From Myxocyprinus asiaticus (taxonomy: Eukaryota > Chordata > Actinopteri > Cypriniformes > Catostomidae), in contig NC_059365.1 of NCBI RefSeq assembly GCF_019703515.2, positions 38,330,001 through 38,394,000 on the forward strand: a DNA stretch of 64,000 nucleotides, in the 5' to 3' direction. Positions 60,724 through 64,000 of this stretch are shown piece after piece. Within the stretch, counting starts at the first letter, position 1; each line of letters begins with the position of its first letter. Both the position numbers and the translations under genes were made by a program. Below the pieces are notes generated by a model. That model saw nothing but the letters and a program-made list of their open reading frames with translations, had not been told where the DNA came from and searched no databases.

Positions 60724-63700
60724 TCAAGAGCCAGTGGTACTCCTCTGGAGCAGGAGGGAATGGCAGACGTCACATACGCGGACAGGTCTGGGATATGAAG
60801 GTAGAGCCAGCTCATTACTGGAGCAGCTGTTGCAGTAGATGTCTCCACAGTTTCTGCAATGGTGCTTCAATGGAAACAACAAGAGTGGGGTTACACACAT
60901 TACAGAGAGAAATACACTCACTGAGCATGAAGTATTACTTACTTTCCTCCGAGATATTGAGAACTCTTTTTGGCATTGTTTGCACTGTGTGGCTTCATCA
61001 TCTTTTAGCCAGGCATGGCCCTGGAAAACAGATGAACAAATCAGTTACAATTATCCTGACTCTAGTATTACAGAAAACTGGACAGAAATGAAAAGCTAGG
61101 TAAATGCAAAACATTTTTAACGGTGCATCTTTTTACATTTTATGTAATATAAACTCAGCAAAACGTCTTCTCACTTTCAACTGCTTTTATTTTCAGCAAA
61201 CTTAACGTGTAAATATTTGTATGAACATAAAAAGATTCAGCAACTAAGACATAAACTGAACAAGTTTCACAGACATGTGACTAACAGAAATGGAATAATG
61301 TGTCCCTGAACAAAGGGGGGGTCAAAATCACAAGTAACAGTCAGTATCTGGTGTGGCCACCAGCTGCATTAAGTACTGCAGTGCATCTCCTCCTCATGGA
61401 CTGCACCAGATTTGCCAGTTCTTGCTGTGAGATGTTACCCCACTCTTCCACCAAGACACTTGCAAGTTCCTGGACATTTCTGGGGGGAATGGCCCAAGGC
61501 CTCACCCTCCGATACAACAGGTCCCAGACGTGCTCAATGGGATTGAGATCTGGGCTCTTCGCTGGCCATGGCAGATTTCTACTAGCCCTGTAACCAGTGG
61601 AATCTCAATCTCAAAATTTTTACAGTAGAATGGTACTATAGTGGACTTATAGAGGTTCCTATCTGGTCCCCAACCAGAGATATTCAACCCGATAGTGAGG
61701 GGAATTCTAAAAAAAATTCACTTTCTCACCCCCATAAAAAAATAAGATTAGTCTCAAACCTGAAATGTTCTGCATGCACACTATACTTACCTAGGTACCC
61801 CCTTAAAAAATTAAGACTGTGACTCGAACCCTTCCCATTTCAAATTGACCCTAAATGTGGAACTTTGAGTATTTTATTAGTTCAGGAATCAGGCTTCACT
61901 GGTCACGCTGTATGTTTTACACTATAGATTCAAAAGAACCGATTCTTAAGAATCATTAGTTCGGGAATCAGGCTTCACTGGTCACGCTGTATGTTTTACA
62001 CTATAGATTCAAAAGAACCGATTCTTAAGAATCATTAGTTCAGGAATCAGGCTTCACTGGTCACGCTGTATGTTTTGCACTATAGATTCAAAAGAACTGG
62101 TTCATAAGAATCATTAGTTCGGGATTCAGGTTTCACTGGTCACGCTGTATGTTTCACACTGTTGATTCAAAGGAACCGGTTCATAAGAGTCATTAGTTCA
62201 GGAATCAGGCTTCACTGGTCACGCTGTATGTTTTGCACTATAGATTCAAAAGAACCGATTCATAAGAGTCATTAGTTCAGGAATCAGGCTTCACTGGTCA
62301 CGCTGTATGTTTTGCAGTATAGATTCAAAAGAACTGGTTCATAAGAATCCTTAGTTCGGGAGTCACGCTGTACGTTTTGCACTATAGATTCATAAGAACT
62401 GGATCATAAGAATCATTAGCTCGGGAATCAGGCTTCACTGGTCATGCTGTATGTTTTACACTATAGATTCAAAAGAACCAATTCATAAGAATCATTAGTT
62501 TGGAAATCGGACTACACTGATCGTGCTATAGATCAAATGAACCAGCTCATGAAAGTCATTAGTTCAGGAATCAGGCTTCACTGGTCACGCTGTATGTTTT
62601 ACACTATAGATTCAAAAGAACTGGTTCATAAGAGTCATTAGTTTGGGAATCAGGCTTCACTGGTCATGCTGTATGTTTCACACTGTTGATTCAAAGGAAC
62701 CGGTTCTTAAGAATCATTAGTTTGGGAATCAGGCTTCACTGGTCATGCTGTATGTTTTGCACTATAGATTCAAAAGAACCGGTTCATAAGAGTCATTAGT
62801 TTGGGAATCAGGCTTCACTGGTCACACTGTATGTTTTGCACTACAGATTCAAAAGAACCGGTTCATAAGAGTCATTAGTTCGGGTATCAGGCTACACTAT
62901 ACACCCTGCTGATTCAGTAGTGCAGGCAACACTGTCAGAGCATTTCAGCACGGTATTTGGTCTGCATCGGCAAAAGAATGCATAATCGTAAATGGAACCG
63001 AAAGTCCTGAAAATTATTTAGTTCTTTAAAAAAAAATGAAAGGGGTCTTTCACTTTACAAAAATATAAATAAATCACATCAAATATGTTTTTATATGAAG
63101 CTCTTTTACCTTCAATGCTTTGTTGACCTCTTTGAAGTCCTCCATCTTGAGTTTGGACCTGAAAGCAGGATTTCAGCATTAGAGGCCCAGTATATGAAAT
63201 CTTGATTTATTCTAGAACTTCAGAAAGAAGGTACGACAGGCAAGAGTTCTCTTACTGGCTGAGATGAAGACCCATCTCCTGTAGAGCCTTTTCCTGTTCC
63301 TCACACAGCTGCTGGAGCTGTTTCTTCTCATGTCGCAGTTCAAGCAATTCCTGCAGAAACAAAGTTTCCACCCTTAGGAAACACTGTGGCATGCTAAATC
63401 AAAGCTGTACCAGGTGAACATAGTAATCCACCAACAATGTAAGATGTCATGATGAACAAGTTTGCTCTTCTTTAGATTTAACCTACATGACCAGTCAAAA
63501 GTTTGGACACACTTGGACAAGATCTTAAAAAACTTTTGATCTAGGCTTAAGCTTTAACGCTTGAAATTAGTTTTGGAGACAAATATAAACTATGTATGAA
63601 TTACTTCACAAGAAATTGAATATTTCAAAATTATTAGTGCATGCATGGCAGCATGTCTGACCGTCTGCAGGCCTTGCAGCTGTTGCAGTTGTGTGCACAG

Positions 63701-64000
63701 CTCAGTGCTGTTGTCCTGCTCTCTCTGCAGCTCTCTCTGCAGGTTCTGCCGCTGTTCTTTCTCTGTGCTGAGCTCTGACTCCAAGCCTGCCCTGCCAAAA
63801 GAAAGAATGGCAACAACATTGACATTGAGCAGCACGGATCAAGGGTCTTGTGGGGTGAAATTATGACTGCAAAGTGAAAAGTTAGCATGTTTATGAAAGC
63901 CTGATTTGCAATACCTGAGTGTGTCCAGGTCAGCCAGACGCTTCTGCAGAGCGTTCACTTTCCCTTTCATCTCTGATCGCAGCTCATTTTGGCTTTCATC
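60724..64000 (-). CDS. rufy1: RUN and FYVE domain-containing protein 1, C-terminal part (runs off the window)
   Basis: Endosomal Rab-effector-type protein with an N-terminal RUN domain (outside the window), coiled coils and a C-terminal FYVE finger that binds PI3P (family knowledge). Visible exons, minus strand: 64000-63915 (partial), 63791-63662, 63350-63256, 63158-63110, 61020-60943, 60864-60724. Phases match throughout and give about 192 C-terminal residues. The first three encode heptad-like coiled coil ('[13 protein letters not shown]', '[20 protein letters not shown]', '[20 protein letters not shown]'). FYVE hallmarks: '[10 protein letters not shown]' (WxxD), '[10 protein letters not shown]' (R/K-R/K-HHCR), '[14 protein letters not shown]' and '[10 protein letters not shown]' (RVC). 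It ends [10 protein letters not shown]. '[15 protein letters not shown]' favours RUFY1 over RUFY2. The intron 61021-63109 holds a Tc1 fragment and a 79-bp tandem array. Confidence 0.92.
61145..61585 (-). pseudogene. Tc1-like element fragment (transposase C-terminus) in rufy1 intron
   Basis: Starts at a terminus-like 'ataaactcagcaaaacgtct'. Minus-strand translation gives the end of a Tc1 transposase: '[20 protein letters not shown]', then '[20 protein letters not shown]' and 'RRRCTA'. The Glu of the DDE triad is in NPIEHVW. The upstream two thirds of the element are missing beyond about 61585. Confidence 0.85.
61880..62935. repeat. 79-bp tandem array, about 13 units, in rufy1 intron
   Basis: 'caggcttcactggtcacgct' or a close variant starts at 61890, 61969, 62048, 62127, 62206, 62285, 62429, 62508, 62572, 62651, 62730, 62809 and 62888. 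The spacing is 79 bp except for one interval of 144 and one of 64, which reflect 64-65-bp short units. Each unit contains 'gaaccggttc' or 'gattcttaagaatc'-type palindromes. Non-coding. Confidence 0.93.

Noticed and set aside
60675..61099. Plus-strand frames of 138 and 86 aa over rufy1
   Set aside because: They run antisense to the two FYVE exons, which have clear splice sites and conserved motifs.
61880..62935. Regular direct repeats resembling a CRISPR array
   Set aside because: Whole 79-bp units are repeated with no unique spacers, and the setting is a vertebrate intron.

Overview
This is vertebrate nuclear DNA, most likely from a cyprinid-type teleost. Intron-rich vertebrate genes with clean GT-AG splicing sit in a matrix of fish repeats: Tc1-like elements, a DIRS-type element, L2/Rex-like and L1/Tx1-like LINEs, hAT elements, palindromic MITE-like repeats and tRNA-derived SINEs. 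No bacterial, plasmid or CRISPR features were seen. All gene names come from recognising the translated exons by eye, without a database search.

Four protein genes were assembled exon by exon with matching splice phases. (1) hnrnpab, + strand, CDS 1400-4983, 332 aa, with a TATA/CCAAT promoter near 784-872 and a final intron inside the 3' UTR. (2) A 4E-BP gene (eif4ebp3-like), - strand, CDS 14345-8112, 112 aa in three exons, the last holding only the C-terminal TOS motif. (3) hnrnph1, + strand, CDS 28974-59427, 409 aa over ten coding exons with three quasi-RRMs. (4) The 3' part of rufy1, - strand, from the window edge at 64000 down to the stop at 60724, with coiled coil and C-terminal FYVE zinc finger. 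hnrnph1 and rufy1 converge tail to tail. The clustering of HNRNPAB, HNRNPH1 and RUFY1 resembles the human 5q35 neighbourhood (recalled, not checked).

Region by region: 0-6 kb hnrnpab; 6-14.6 kb eif4ebp3-like, its last exon bracketed by two inverted MITE copies and its second intron carrying a 0.9-kb foldback; 15-28 kb a transposon graveyard (Tc1, DIRS with an L2 fragment and SINE inside it, Rex/L2-like LINE, hAT pseudogene, foldbacks); 28-59.4 kb hnrnph1; 59.4-64 kb rufy1 with a 79-bp tandem array in an intron.

The main structural result is how far hnrnph1 has been inflated by transposons. Intron 7 (16.5 kb) would be under 200 bp without one compound insertion (39951-56294) bounded by identical 19-bp direct repeats. 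That block contains two head-to-tail L1-like copies, with a partial third copy of the target site at their junction, and a further ~10.4 kb of non-coding repeat inside the larger L1. Intron 6 is almost all nested Tc1/L2/Tc1. Two thirds of intron 5 is a hAT-ended element with a perfect 8-bp target duplication, itself hit by a LINE and a SINE. No previously undescribed biochemical system was found. The best leads are the repeat architectures, an apparent loss of part of the Gly/Tyr-rich linker in hnrnph1, and the inverted repeats flanking the TOS exon of the 4E-BP gene.
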